Made by a program: the position numbers and the translations under genes
Assembly (NCBI GenBank): GCA_013400975.1
Contig: WBMZ01009046.1
Span: 89,864-153,863 of the forward strand
Length of the DNA: 64,000 nucleotides
Source of the DNA: Atrichornis clamosus
Lineage: Eukaryota; Chordata; Aves; Passeriformes; Menuridae
Direction: 5' to 3'
In this document: positions 25,847 through 40,649 of the stretch, piece after piece
Numbering within the stretch: position 1 is the stretch's first letter
How the letters are laid out: each line of letters begins with the position of its first letter
Notes under the pieces: model-generated
The model's database searches: none
What the model was told of the DNA's origin: nothing
Seen by the model: the letters and a program-made list of their open reading frames with translations, nothing else

Positions 25847-28800
25847 CTGCAAAGACACATGGCAGAGTGGGAACAAAGTCAGGAACCCACCAGAGAAAGC
25901 GAGGCATCTGAGCTTATAAGAGTAAGGGCTAACAGAAGCATGTCCCCTCAAAAGAGGGGAAATAATTGCATTTATGACGGTAGACAGCCACTTGATTTGG
26001 CAATCTGCACTGATCTTTTTTATGGTGACAGAGAAATTAAATGATGAATTGACTTTACTCCCAGCACACCTGGTTACATTTTTACAGCCCAAGTCTGCAG
26101 ACAACTTACTCTGCATCAGCGTTTTGTATGCAACATGTAATGATACTTGTTTAATGCTAAACCAACAACATTTATATTACAAACTATGTATTACACAGCA
26201 AGTTCAAGAGGTCTGAGTATTTCTTTGTTGTTATCATAAGAATTATTTAGTCTACAAATATGAAAATGCTGTTACCATTTCTCTTGTGATTGTTAACTTG
26301 TTCAGAAGGAAAGCTGAGAACAACTGTGTGTCTGGTTTTGGCAGCTGCAGTGATCCTAACGAATACTATTGTACATTGAGGTGCTAAAGATTCCCTCAAG
26401 AGCTGACCTGCGGGTGGTGTGGGCCTGTGGTGTGCCTGGCTGCAGGTATCCCGTGGCTGCAGGATAAATCCAGTGGCTGATTCTCTCAGAAAAGCCCATA
26501 GACATCTCCTGTGTAACCAGTGGTTATGACACCACTGGTGTGGCCTTGTCTTTACACCAAAGCAAGCAGTGTGTTCTCATGTAAACATTCTTTTTATTTG
26601 ACAGTAGGAATGACAGAGTTGTTTACTTCTAAGAAATCCTTTAGGAGCTCTAAAGATTATCATGCCAGTGAACAAGGGATCTGTGCAGTGTGCTGTAACT
26701 AGGAGGTCCATCCAATGCTGCACAAGTTGGAGTTTCAGCACAAGGGATGAAAGATTAGCTACATTATCCTCTTTTCTATTCCACTGTTATCTCCAGCACT
26801 TGCAAAACATGTAAACAAGACTGCAGCTCTGACTTTGTGGGTTTAAAATATATGGGTATTGCCAAATTCAAGATGTTTGGACACCTGCAGAATGTGCAGA
26901 TCTCCTCAGAATGGCTCACTTCAAAACAAGCTATGCCTAGGCACACATTCCTTCCCACGTCATGATCTCTTCTCTGGAATTTTCATAAAGTTCCCATTCA
27001 TGCTGCTTGTACTGACAGTTGAAAGAAAATTACTGAAGCAGAGCATCTCCTTCCTTTCAGTGCTATGGCATGGACGCTTATCTTGCCATTGTACCTGGAA
27101 GGTAAAGACAAATTCTGGAAGGCCTTTGCTTTTGAAATATTTCAAATATTTCAGAAACCAGGATGACGAGCCTTAGGATTTTCTGATCATGATGACCCCT
27201 CTCTTTTGACAAACCTTTCTTAAGGAACAGTTAGGTCACACTGTAAAGAGTAATTACATTGCAACAGCATTACTCCACGAGAAAAGAACAAAAACAAAGT
27301 ATTAGAAAAAGGTGACCACATTCACTGTCAGCAGACCATGCTTAACCCCTGCATATGGCCTCTACTTACCACAGCTGGAGCACTGGAGTGCTTTAAAAGC
27401 ATCTGTTTATGAAATAGATACATGCCCCGAATAGCAAAACATGGAATATGCATTTATGATAAGAACAATAGATTCAGAGATAGACAAGAACTGCAATGGT
27501 GCAATATCTTGAGTGCAAATTCATTCCAGGAGGTATAATTCAGGGAAAATTGGGAAAAAGGAAAAGAAACCAGCATTTAATGAATATTGTTTTATTAATT
27601 CTCCTCTGTAGTAACTATGCATAACAAAAGCCAGCTGGCTGGACCTTGCTGCAGATAAAAGTGATAATGGTTATGATAAGCTTCCTCGTCCGTTAAGAGA
27701 GACAAGGGATTCTCAGCATCACTGAGCACAATAATGTGTCGAAAACGTAGATGTGCTGTCATTTTCTGCAGCAAAGCAAACAACTCTTAGATCAGAGAAG
27801 TGGTAGCAGGACTCTTGGTTGATCTTATTCTGTGCTCTCTGTTCCAGTCTCTCCTGTAGAACCAGTGTGTAGGATGATCATCAGACAAAAAAGCTAAAAC
27901 ACATTTTAAGGATCAATGAATTTAACAGAAAGTGTTTTCTGAAAAATAATTTCTTTCCTATACCTTGATTTTAATGGGATATTCAATATAAAGGATGCTA
28001 TGAAAACAGCAAACAAATATTTCCAACTTTCCTGTTTTAATAAATATGTATTTACTTGCCAGTTGAGAACATTCTCACCTGTAGCTGGGAAATGAGCAAT
28101 ACCATTTTGCACTTAAAAAATATTGTATTTTGTACTTACAAAATGCTGTATTTTATACATCTCTCCCAGGGGAGGCCTCTGTTGTGTCTGCTGTGATTAC
28201 AGGGTGAGTGCCAGAGCAAGGGTTCTAGGCAGTAGTGAGAATATTTTGAGAAAGGAGTGAGTCTGTCTGGTGGAGGTGAGAGTTCAAGCTAGCAGACAAT
28301 ATTCTGAAAGATGCTGTTGTTCACTGCAGAAGTACATCACATCACGGATGTAGCGTCTCCAAAATGGATGACACGGGCAATCAGTGGGGGTGTTTGTTTT
28401 CAGGAAAAAAGTTTATCTATGTCTGTACAATACCAGAGAGAATCTAAAATGATCCTTTAGATTATTCACTATGTTTTAAAAACTTCCATACTAAAACCTC
28501 AGTAAACAGTTCTCCTTTGATTTTTTTTTTAGTCAGCTACCAAGGGAAAACACAAGCACTTTTTTAATGAAACCAGGTTTGCAACAGGCTTCTTGGGATG
28601 TAGTATTTTTATCATCCATTCCAACCCAAAAGTTTAAAAGCAACAAATTAGGGAATGTTTTGCTTTTAACCCCAGGGAGAGTAGGAGACATTGTAGGAGA
28701 AACACAGAAATAAGTCAGAATGAAAAATAAGAGAAAATATAAATCTCCTTGCTCAATAAATGGCATGCAAGCCTTCAGGATCTGTAATGATCTCAATTAA

Positions 28801-31800
28801 TTTGATCACAACAGTAAAAACAAAGCTCCAAAATTTTCACAGGGGAAGAATCCAGATATAATGATTTACAGATGCACATATGCACACATACACACAAAAG
28901 AATGGAAGAACTACAGAAAAGTATGCACGAAACTTCTCTCCTCTCCCTCCCAAGCTGCCTTTTTCCAGAGGAACTCATCCACTTTGGGAAAAGTTCAGAC
29001 TCCTCAGTGTGTGATTTGCTATCATTTCATCTGGTGTTTCAAGTCATGATCCTCAGGCAGAAAGAGAGAAATGCCTATTAATTGTTTCAACAGTCTCTAG
29101 AGAACTTTCCATGTGGGAAGTGGTAAGAACTGTCTGGTTCTCTTTCCTTAAGCTGCCAATTAGGACAAGTCTCTGCAAGCAATTACGCTGTGCTGTGTGG
29201 ATTTCAGGAAAGCTCAAATTGAGATGCCTCAAAAGACTTTTATTCTTGCCGAGAATGGAAAAATTGAGGCGTTCTTGTGTATACTGCTGATCCTTGCGTT
29301 TGCCTAAAGCCATCATGGAATGTGCCTGCATTTCCACATTGCGGGTCAATTGCTAATATGAGTTCAGTGAAGTATAAAAGTGAAGAGATGAAAAATCATA
29401 AAAAAGAAAACAGTCAAAGGGTTTGTTGCCTATCAGTAAGTAAATGAGGCACTCTGCCAATATACTTAATCATCCTGTTACTCCACAAATCAGTGGCAGT
29501 GTCAATGATCAAGTAACTGTTCAGTTTGTAAAGTGAAAGTATTCCTATGGGAACATCAAACACTTTAGCAGGAACAAGAAGCTAGAAAATAAAATAAAAT
29601 AATTATTGTTGCATCAGATTGAAGCTAAATTATCAGAGACAAGCACAGGAGCCACAATATGTGTATGAATACACTCTACCGATAATGGCATTTGGGGGGC
29701 ATAACTACCATACATCACTTTGAAGGTGCAAAGTAGAGCTCTATGTCCACTTTCATTAGTAGTTGCCTTTTTATTTTTATCACAGTAATTAGGCAGCAAA
29801 ATATAGTAACCCTGAAAATAATGTTTTTGTTTGCCAGTTATTATTGAAAAGGACCATTTGCAGAGCTGAATGCCTCTAGGGATTAAGATTATATTGGGCT
29901 GAAACTCAACAGAACAGTTGAATCTAGACAAAACCCACTTACATTTTTCAGAAAAATTGAAAAGCATTTAGTCAGTTAACTCCTTTCAGTGTTTCATTTG
30001 ATTTTCTTTATTCCCCTATGAAGCACCAACACAAGAGACCAAACTGAACACTGAAGAAATTTCCAGCATAAAATGAAAACCAAAAAACCTACTGAAATAA
30101 ATACCCCCCAAAATCCGCAAGAAATACCAGCTGTAGACACTTTATATTTTGAATGGATTCACTTTCCTACCATTGACATCAGTGTTATTGAAGTATCTCC
30201 AGAATATTTAATCACATACTTCAGTTTTGACTTCTTCAGATTTTGCATTGCATTGGTACAGTTCCACACTGTGACCCAAAGACTACTGAGTTATTGAATA
30301 TTAAAGGGAACTGCTGAGATGTAAACTACAACACGAAAGCTAAATCAGGGCAGCAGGCATGACAAAGAAAAGTAAATTACCGAGAGTAACAGAAGATTAG
30401 AGAGACTCAAGGTCTGCTAGGAAAGGTGTAGAAAGAGTCCATCTGCTAACAGTAGTGAAACAAGAGCTCATGGAAGAGAACTGCATGCTGAATAATCAAA
30501 GATCAATGAGTAATCAAAGACTAATATTCCTCTCTGCCTCATCAGAGTCAATGTAATATATGTATCGGGACAATTGAAAATATTTTTATATTCAAAAATT
30601 ACAGATCTACTTTACTCAAATAACTGTACTGGGATCCCTAAGCAGTCACACCACCTGACAGAGAGCAAGGCTCTGAAATCTTGGTTATTTTTCTGAAGTT
30701 TCTGAAGAGAGCAGAAAGAGAGTTCCCAAGGACTTTCTCTTCCCTGACTGCAGTGTTTTCTTCTCAGAAATGGTCCTATCTTGTACACTGCCAGTAAGTT
30801 CTCTACATCTTTGTGGTGGGACGAGAGAAAATTATTAACTGGTTACTCTTCTCTTGCTCCACAGCCTTAGCCAAGCTTAAAGAGAAAGGAAAAAAATCCA
30901 GTGGGTGAAGATATACAGTTAAATAAATATACTAGAGAAAAATAAAAAAGTGTTAACAGAAATTATCTTAAATAGGAAGGTAAAGTTGCTAAGAAACTGC
31001 CCTTGTACCTCATAACTCTTGGTTTTGCAGTACAAGCATGCACTGTATATCCAAAATGGTGTGAGAATCTTTACAAGCAGTTTTCCAAACTTTGTAACTA
31101 ACATAATTAAAAAAGAAAAGCTTGGAGACAGAAGCGACACATCTCATGGGACGCAAACTGCTTATAGTAAGGGATTACTTCCATGAGCTGCTGTGCTCCC
31201 ATTCCACATAGAGATGTCCATGTTGATTTCCTCATGATGTCTGTAATACAAGTGTTTGCAGAAGCAGGTCTTGCTTCTAGAATATTGTCCTGCCCCTTCA
31301 ATTCTGTCTTCCTTTCTACAGAGTCAATACATTTCCCTTTAATAATTGATGCTGCTTCATCTATGAGCAGTTCCTACCCAGGTAAGAACTCCTGACAGAA
31401 TAAAGCATTGGTTATTTAAAAAGTTTGCCTTTGTTGATTATGTAATGTGTTATAAGTGGTCTTCTCCATCCTATCACATAAAGATTCATAATACTACTAT
31501 TTTGGAGAAAATAAAAGTAAGTCTTCTCACTGTAATCCAAAAAACTTTCTCCTGAAACAGCCAGATGAAAGCCCAGAGAGTTAATATGTAAATAACTAGA
31601 GTCATCAGAAAAGTCTGGCAAGGAATCCACAATATGTCCTTGCCTGATAAGAAAAGATTGATAACCTAGATGTCTGCTGCTTTAGAAAATAATTACTCAT
31701 TACCTTCAAGTGTCTGGATGGTAAGGAGTTTGAAACTCGTCTCATACTACTCTTTGAAGCAGCTGCATTGACCTTGTGTCTAAATTGGTCTCTTTTATGT

Positions 31801-32099
31801 TTTCCTTATCTAATAATTTACTAATTGGAGCTCTTGCTCCCATGAGAGTGAGATTTCTCTAGGATGGAATTAACAAAATAAATACAGTTGCTTGTCTAAG
31901 GAACAAAGACCAAGATAGCATCTAGCCTACCTCAAGAGATCAGGCCAATGACCCATAAACCCCATCCACATGGGTATTGTACCTGTATATTGGGATCAAA
32001 GGCAGGGACATTCAGTTGTCTAACCAAAGAGCCTTCTCATTCCCTGCTGAGTATGATCAAACATGGAACAGAAAGGAAAGGAGCTAGGAAGTACCAGCC

Positions 32100-32975
32100 A
32101 AGGAATGCCACAGTCTCACGAGACTGGTATCGACTTAAACAGAGCAGCACTTGTTCCTCAAGTTACAGAATGAAAGGATTAAGTGAGGAGGATCAGCCGA
32201 ACTGCGACCTTGGACTTTCAGAGCCCGAACTTTGGGCTGTTTAGGAGACTGGTTAACAGAGTCCCTTGGGAGACAGTCCTGAAGGGCTAAGAAGTCCAGC
32301 AAGACATTCTTCAAGTAGGAAATCTTAAAAGCTTGTTCCTGTTGTTGACAGGTACAAGTCATTCCTTTGTGTTAAAAGATGGTGGGGAAGGCCACCAGCC
32401 TGTCTGAAAAAGAGCTTTCGCTGGAGTTCAGGACAAAATGAGGAGAGTTTTTCGTCTTTGGAAGAAGGCAGCTCAGGAGGCCTAAGGATGCTGTGAGGTT
32501 GAACGGAGAAAAACAGAAGGGCCAAAGCCCAGCAAGAACTTAATCCGGCTACTGCTGTAAAAGACAACAAAGAATGTTTCTATAAATACAGCAGTAACAA
32601 GAGGAGGGCTAAGGAGAATCTCAATCCTTTATTGGATGCAGGGGGAAACACAGTGACAGAGGATGAGGAAAAGGCTGAGGTACACAATGCCTCCTGCTCT
32701 TGGGTCACACCAACCCCAGGCAGCGCCACAGGCTGCAGAGGGCACTGGAAAGCGGCCGAGCAGAAAAGGACCTGGGGGTGCTGGTTGTCAGTGGCTGAAC
32801 ATGAGCCAGGGTGTGCCCAGGTGGCCAAGAATGCCAATGGTATCCTGGACTGCATCAGCAATAGTGTGGAAAATGATGCTGGCCATCCTGTCACTAAAGC
32901 AGCTAAGGGAAGTTTGTAAAGCCTGTAAGGTAACTGAGGCAGAAGACTGGGTGCACAGAAGGGACTTACCAAGGC
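32100..32975 (+). mobile_element. CR1 LINE copy with internal deletion
   Basis: The first part (about 32200-32690) follows a well-known segment of avian CR1 upstream of and in the start of the reverse transcriptase: gacagtcctgaagggc, ggaagaaggcagctcaggagg, agggccaaagcccagcaagaa and ggatgaggaaaaggctgagg. At about 32690 it jumps to a region near the C-terminus of ORF2, which reads QKRTWGCW...VAKNANGILDCIS, the usual 'DLGVLVD...AKKANGILGCI' motif with a frameshift. Most of the reverse transcriptase is missing between these. It is antisense to CTNND2 and cannot be mobile. Confidence 0.88.
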
Positions 32976-33224
32976 CCAGAGCAGGTGTGCCACCTGTTCT
33001 ATTTCTGCCAGCAGAAATATAGTACATCTTGCTTCCTGATTTTGAAAGATAGGTATTACCTATGTAAGTTGTGATGGTATTTTAAAACAGAACAGGACCA
33101 TATGAATGAAGAAATTATTTTTAAGGGTTTGACAAATCTGAGGAAATGCTACTTGTAGTGACAACACTGTTTTATCAACTGTATGTAATAGAAAAGATAA
33201 TATTGTAGGACTAGATGTAATGGG

Positions 33225-33465
33225 CAATAACTGAAACACAGGAGTTCTGCACAACAGCAGGAATTGCTTTCTCACTGTGAGGGTGACCGAGTACTGGCAC
33301 AGGTTGCCCAGAGAGGTTGTGGAGTTTCCACCCTTGGAGACATTCAGAAAACCATCTGGACATGGTCCTAGGCAATGCCTCTGGCTGGCCTTGCTTAAGC
33401 AGGACATTGGACCAGATGACCTCCAGAGGTCCCTGCCAACCTCAGCTCCTTCGCAGTTCCATGAG
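33225..33465 (+). mobile_element. CR1 LINE 3'-end fragment
   Basis: Plus-strand CR1 3' region: gaccgagtactggcacagg, ttgcccagagaggttgtgg, then the strong signature ggaccagatgacctccagag and gtccctgccaacctcagc. It is relatively well preserved. It may belong to the same insertion as the CR1 at 32100-32975, separated by about 250 bases of diverged or inserted sequence, or it may be an independent copy. Confidence 0.92.
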
Positions 33466-35936
33466 TTCAACAGGTTCTATGAGAGCAACAGATCTTGCAG
33501 TATTTTGGTAATGTCTCTGGCAGATAAAACTGACATAGCCTAAATTCAGCTGTCAGATACACAGAGACAGACACAGTAACAAACAGATATCCTAATATTT
33601 CCTTCCTTCCTGAAAGGGTAATTTTGTTCGGAAGGGACATAACCTTGGATTCTTGATATTGTTAACTCTAGGACATTTTGCATATAACTTTTTACATGCT
33701 CAGGAGATTTAATGCATTAATAGCCTACTGACCAAGGTGAAAATTAAAAAGAACTTTCCACTTTTATTCCCACCATCAGAGGAAAAGTACTGATGTCAGA
33801 CCACATATAAAAAGATCATCTTTTACAGGATGACTCTTGTAATTTTAACCCATGTAATTTTTTTCAGTCCAAGGTATTAAAATAAAAAATGATATGAGGT
33901 TGCAGAAGGAACTTCTGGTTTGAAAGGTTATAGTGGGAGAGATTTCTTAATAAGCAGGCAATTGTCTTCAGAATATAGCTAAGTCAGCAAATATTTTTTT
34001 TATGATTTGTGCATTTTTGCACAAATTTGGTTAAACCAAAATTAAGTGGCAAAGAAAACTAAGAGAGCTCACAATGAAAGTCAACACCTAACGGGAAATA
34101 AAAAGTTTCCACTGCTTCCAAAGGCATGCCTCAAATCTTATTTGTTCAGGGAAAACTCCAGCTAAGATTGATGCGGAATGTGTTTCCCTAGTTTTTTATT
34201 TCATATTTCTAAGTAACTTTAAAATTAAAGTTTGTATTAAGTATAATTAGCAAAAGTCTGTTTTTTGAAAAAAAAAATCTGAAGAGTGGTAATGAAAGGA
34301 AGCAAAGCCAAATCCAGTGGCCATGCTTTTAACATGTTGCTCCTTTGGTCTGCAGAATGTTTAGAATACAGTGAAGTTACCACAGATATGATTTGATAGG
34401 ACAAAATACTTTTGGAAGCAATGACTTCTCTAAAACAGAAGATGCCCCAGTCCTAGGGAGCAGCTGAGTCCTGCAGGAGGAGGTAGGTGTGTGCAGGTCT
34501 AGTGCTGACAAACTGCCAGGCAGCAGCACTGTGCTTGGAGTGTGGATTACTGGCAGCCACCAACCCTGTTGGAGGGGGGACAACCAGCGACCACCTGCTG
34601 GTGTCACAGGTCAATGAGCAAGGCAGCAGTCAGACCATAAGCAAAGTGGTACCCTGGCAGCGATGTGGAAAATGTTAATTTGTGCAATCTTCCCGGAAGA
34701 CTTACATATTTGGCTGTCTCCATTGACAGTATTCCAGAAGGGCCATTCCTATTTTGCATAGATGTATAAAATAAACACATAAATAAAAAACGAGATCTTG
34801 GTGAGGATACGTGTGTAATTTTCCATGACAGAGATGGTTCTTCTCCTTCAGATTGCAATACCAGTGTCCTCCTTATGTAACAATATCTTGATGCAGAACA
34901 GTGAGATGAACAAATGTCCATGTTTATCTGAAACAGCCTCTTCCACAATGAGTTCTGCTTTGTATTTAAACTGTCAATCTTTTTCAGAACCAGAATACAC
35001 CAAAGTGAAGAAACACAGTTGTGAACTATGTCAGATTAAATTTTCGCATTGCAAATATTCTTACTCATACCTCAAAGAAAGTATCCTCTTTTATTGATAA
35101 ACTTTCATTTGGATCTGTTAATATATTTGTCACCAAGATGCTCCTTTTCTGATTTGTTATAGTCTGTGTTTGGTCTAATAATAACTGACCAAATATTTCA
35201 TTAGTCTTTGCAAAAACTCCCATGTTTTACTTTGCAGATGGGTACTATATGTAAAGACTTTAGTTCAAAGTATTTCATTTTGACACAGAAAAATTGTATG
35301 TAAATGTAAGTCTGTCACACTTTTTTTCTTTTATGTTAGATTTGGCTTTACAAGGAATTCCTGCAACTGAAGCAGTGCTAAAAATGTCCTACAGATTATG
35401 TTTCACCATGTGCATGTGTTGATTTTATGTGTATGTATCACTGGGAAACTATATTCCCTGAAATAATGAAAACTTTCAGCTTTTCTGGGCTGTTAATCCT
35501 TAAAGCTACATACTACTGCTTTCTTTTTCTGCCTGAAATTCTCAAAAGTAGTCTGGGGGATTTAGACATGTATCATCTGTTAATTCTAGGGGCAGACATT
35601 TATCTAAATCCCCTACACAACTTTTTATTTTTTAAAAATTACTCAGGCTTCCTTTTATCTGCTCACTTTCCCTCTGTAATAGCATTGGCTAAGCACTGCC
35701 TGTGTTAAAAATATTACCTCTTGGTCACCCAAGAGGATTAGACAGCTTTGTACCACAGGAACCAAAAGGGTGAAACAGCTAGGAAAGAATTATGCAAGTG
35801 TGTCAACTGCATTATATTTTCTTCCAGAAGAGACTTTGGTAGTGTGTGAGCATGCCTGGTACACTGGGTGCCTCATACATTCTGTGATTCTTCTGGCATT
35901 AAAATAATGTTAATTGGAAAAAGCTCACAACTGCTA

Positions 35937-35958
35937 TTGCTATTAATATTAATAGCAA
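35937..35958. repeat. Perfect 22-base AT-rich palindrome
   Basis: The sequence from ttgctattaa to ttaatagcaa is identical to its own reverse complement over all 22 bases with no loop. It does not extend further on either side. It is in intron, with no gene or element attached. Confidence 0.9.
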
Positions 35959-37841
35959 CGTTATTTGTCTTCATGCAGTTTGCTTTTTCTTTCAGTCCAT
36001 CATAAAGTTCTTCTTGAACGATTTCAAGTAAAAAAAAAATTTCCATTCTTTATCCAATTACAGTTTTTTGGAGGAACTAAAAAAATTAAAATTTCCCTTA
36101 GGAATAACCTCTTCTTTTAAGAGTTTTCTATCTTTTATTTCAGTCATTTTATATCTAGACTGCAGCAGTAGAAAGGAGAGGTCAAAAGGTGGAAACATCA
36201 ACGCTTATGTAATCCCCAAAGAGGATTACTCCCCTCACAAAAATGGCTAGTATGACATGTGAAATTAAGGATATTCATTCTGGGTCTGCACATCCCTTGT
36301 AATAGAATTGGAGAATCTTTAGAAAAATAGAGCAATATGAGAACAACCCAGCTTTTCCCATGGTATCAGCACAGATAGTATTAAAGTTCAAAATAGTTTT
36401 TCTAAGCCAGCACTTGCGAAAGAGGTCTGCAGAGCCTTCCTTCCTCTCCCTGTACACTTCTGCCAACTAAAGGATGACAGGTCTACAGATTTATTAGAAA
36501 TGGGAGAAGGGACACCACTTGGATTTTAGCACTTCTATTAGCCCTGGCAAAAATGCATGCATTGTTTTCTCATTTGGACCAGGGCTACACCCATTCCCAG
36601 ATAGAACACATTTATTGTGTTTCTCTGCCAGGATTACACAATCTGAAGTAGTCTACAGCCTGAGAATAATAAAAGCATAATGGTTTTCAGGCACAGTGTT
36701 TACACAGCACTTCATAGGACAAAAATCATGGAACAGGTACTTTGTTAAATTATTTTACATGCCACTGAATCCAACAAAGACATTTTAGAAATTTGGTGGA
36801 AAATAATTCTAAAAAAAAAAAAATTCATATGCCTTGGAAGAGCTAGTGAATGTGCCAACCCAACTTCCAATAAAACTTTACAGGAAAAAGAAAATTTCCT
36901 AGTGTCAGCGCTAACATTTCAAAATGAATGCCTAATTAAATTGGTATTTACATATCACATACGAATGCCCAACTGCTTAAAACCCAACAGGATACCTTCA
37001 GAGACATAACTTTGATCACTGCATTTCCCCATACATGAGTGTTTTCATTGTAAATGAGAAAAATTCCTGCTGAGAGTTAATTTAAAATCAATGCATTATA
37101 GTCACATCATAGGATTAGACGGTACTTTCACGCAATTAAACCAGTTTACCATTAGGACAGTAACAAAGGAATTGCCCTAAAAAGTAAACAAAGTTCAATG
37201 CTATCTTGAATTTTATTCATTTGTTCTAAACATAGAAGCATTTTCTTAATTTTTTTTACTCAACTTTGCAAATAATACAAGAAAGAAAAATGGATATTTT
37301 GAACATAATTGAAAAGTAAGATCAGTTGGAATAGAGTGCCTTGATTGCACATTTCCTTGCTTGTTTAATATATTTAATCATATTGTAGATGTATCTTAGT
37401 AACATCTTATTTTAAAAGAAAGTACATGCTGAGATTACTTATGTTGCTGTCACATCATTTATATTTTGCTCTGCTGTGCTCTGGTTTCTCCTGAGACAGA
37501 ATGTCAACCAGTTTCTTCAGTGACAAAACAATATGGTTTCATTTGATTGCCACTGGTGGCATTTTTGGCTCATTTTTCATGGCTCTGTCATCTAGGTTCA
37601 TAAAAAACTGCTTCCCCTCATTTGGATGTTGGTTTTCAGTGGCAATTTTTCATACTCGCTTGGCCGATGTGATCTTCACTGCTGTATGATGACATTTGCT
37701 ATGATACAACTACCTAGGACTTAAAATACTATCTCAACTCTGACTGCAGATAGTTCTGTGAAAACAGAAGGTTATTCCATTACCAGAAGCAATTAGATAC
37801 ATTTATATCACCAACCTGCTTTCACCTGTAAGGTTCTTTCA

Positions 37842-38180
<339 letters not shown>

Positions 38181-40649
38181 TCATGTCATTCTTCATAGAG
38201 GAACAAAATTTCCTACTCAACATTCCTTATAGACGAGCTATAGGATTGGCAGAAATCCCAACATCTTAGTTCATGAACATAACAAAACCACTTTTCATGC
38301 ACGTATTTTTTTTGTGTGGGAACAGAGGCCCAATGACCCTATCTTAAGAGACAAATCTAGAACTTGCATGGGAAGAAGAGATTTTCCTTTCACATCCTGC
38401 TCAGTTCTCCACATTCTTCTCATGAGGGGGAAAAACAACACAAAATGCTACTATGGAAAACTAAACCATGCATCAGGCCATGAGCTCTCCATTCCACGAA
38501 AGGCCCAAGTGTGACAAATCTTCCTCACTTGCACAACTTCTTCTGGCTTCTCACAAGCAGAGTGCAAGAGGAATTTGGCCAGCTGGCTATGTGGTCTGAG
38601 ACTCGGATGCAGTTGGTAGAACCACCTCCCAGAAAACAGAACATTCCTCTCATCACATACAGTGTTTTGCCATGAAAAACAACCTGAGTCTGATATCCAA
38701 AATGTGCAATATCAAAACTTGGGCAACAAGTAGGTTATTGCACAAATCCACTCTTACCAGAAGTAAATACTTTATTCCAGGAGAACAGGGATTCACCTCT
38801 CCAGTGGAACACACAACACTTGCACCTACACATGAAACATCTTGAAAGAAAATGGACAGGGTTTTTTTTGCCTTTTAAACAAAAGCAAGATGTGGAATGC
38901 ACTTTCAATAAAATTTTAAACAGGATTTCTACCTATATATTTATTATATATTTTGTTTTGTTTCGTACAGATAAAGGAATTTAAATAATTCATAGCCTTA
39001 CAGCCACTGTTAAGAATAAACCTCAACTTTATATAAAAAATCTTTTCTAACACCTCTGACATGTCCACATTACCTAATACAATAAAAAGTAAACCATTAA
39101 GTGCCTTGGGTTAGAGATTACTGTGTCTGTATAAATAAAAAATCTGCATCGTAACACTAAACATCTACTACACATACAAAGATAGCATAAGACAAATTAA
39201 CTCCTTGTTTAGATCTGCAACAGTTAATTTAACTAGTCGAAGAGCACAATAATACTTGCACTGGGAAAGACCTAGAATCTCTCATTTTCATGAAGTTTCA
39301 ATCATAATTTTCTTTAAGATAACTTTAAAAATATACATCTATCTTAAGGGACAATCAATCAAGTCTTACCTAATAACAACTAACCCAATTTTAACAAGGT
39401 TTTGTGAAGTTAGTACCATTCAGAATGAAACCCACTATTTTTTTCTAAATTAAAGCAGAACAAAAACCTAAGTGGGAAGCTAGAGGGACCATTTAGTACA
39501 TGTGAGCAGTTACCAAAAACCAGAAAGCTGCTCAGATATGAAACTCACTACACTGGACAGACATTACCATAGTATAAAAGAACTGGCATAGCAATACCCA
39601 GTGATGGTTGAGAAACTAGAGGACCAATCCCTTCTGGAGAAACAATGCCTTTAAATGACACTATAATAGGGCTGTGCCTTTGAAATTTTTAATACATTTC
39701 TGCCTTTAAACCAATAGATTGTTTTCACTGCATGTGACTCAGTTCTCCTTTTTCATCCTTTATAAATCACCACCCTTGCCAGAAATGAGTTCTTTTCAGC
39801 TCATAAAAAATACATTAATGCCTGCTTCTTATTTTAACTCTCAGAATTCAATCATTTACACTGTCAGATTTCTTTCTGAAAACAAATGAGAGACACATCT
39901 TACAGGTCAAACCTGGCCTCACACCAGGTTTAGGCTATGCACCTTAGTAAGTCCACTAATGAATGACTTGCGATGTCCAAGGGCACTAATTCAGGTCTTC
40001 ACTTGCCTCATTCCAACTTGCACAAATTATGGATGCATTATACAATTGAAGAGTGTTTGCACAGGGTGTTTACTATATTATTTCAAGGACAAAGTATATA
40101 AAATGCATCAAATGTATCAGATTTACCCAATAATTTTTTTTTGTGCATATATGGGAGTATAGATTTCTTTTTTTATACTCGGGTATTTGCACTCTTATAA
40201 TCCCAAGGACTACTGAAAATCAGCTGATATAAATAGAGCTGTATATATATGTTCATGCTGTGCTGGTACATGTAAAGCATTAGAAATGATCTAGCAGATA
40301 AATTAATATTTAATGTTGTTTTGCCATTCTGCCCAGTAATGAGAAAACATTAAAAAAACCCCAAGTGAGACAAATTACTGCATTTCCCTGCCCTTCTTGC
40401 AACTCACTTTTAGCATGATTGCATTAATTTATCACCAACTGTGAGAAAGGACCTTTTTGTAAAGACACTGTGCTGCCTCAGAGTCTGTGTAATGATGATG
40501 AAAACCTCTGGTACCACACCTGCATGTGCAGTGAAGGCACAGGAAATTCAGTGACGCTGGAAAATGTCCTGCATTGTTCTTCAGATGGGGTGTGTGTGCT
40601 CAGAGCAGCTGAGTGGCGTGCACAGGGAGAGTGTCACTGCCAACCATGC

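Noticed and set aside
25622..26116. 164-codon minus-strand open frame as one coding unit
   Set aside because: Only 25696-25846 is exon; the rest lies beyond clear splice acceptor and donor sites and translates intron.
32580..33022. Several overlapping open frames of 80-137 codons
   Set aside because: They fall within the CR1 copy and reflect its higher GC content and decayed ORF2.
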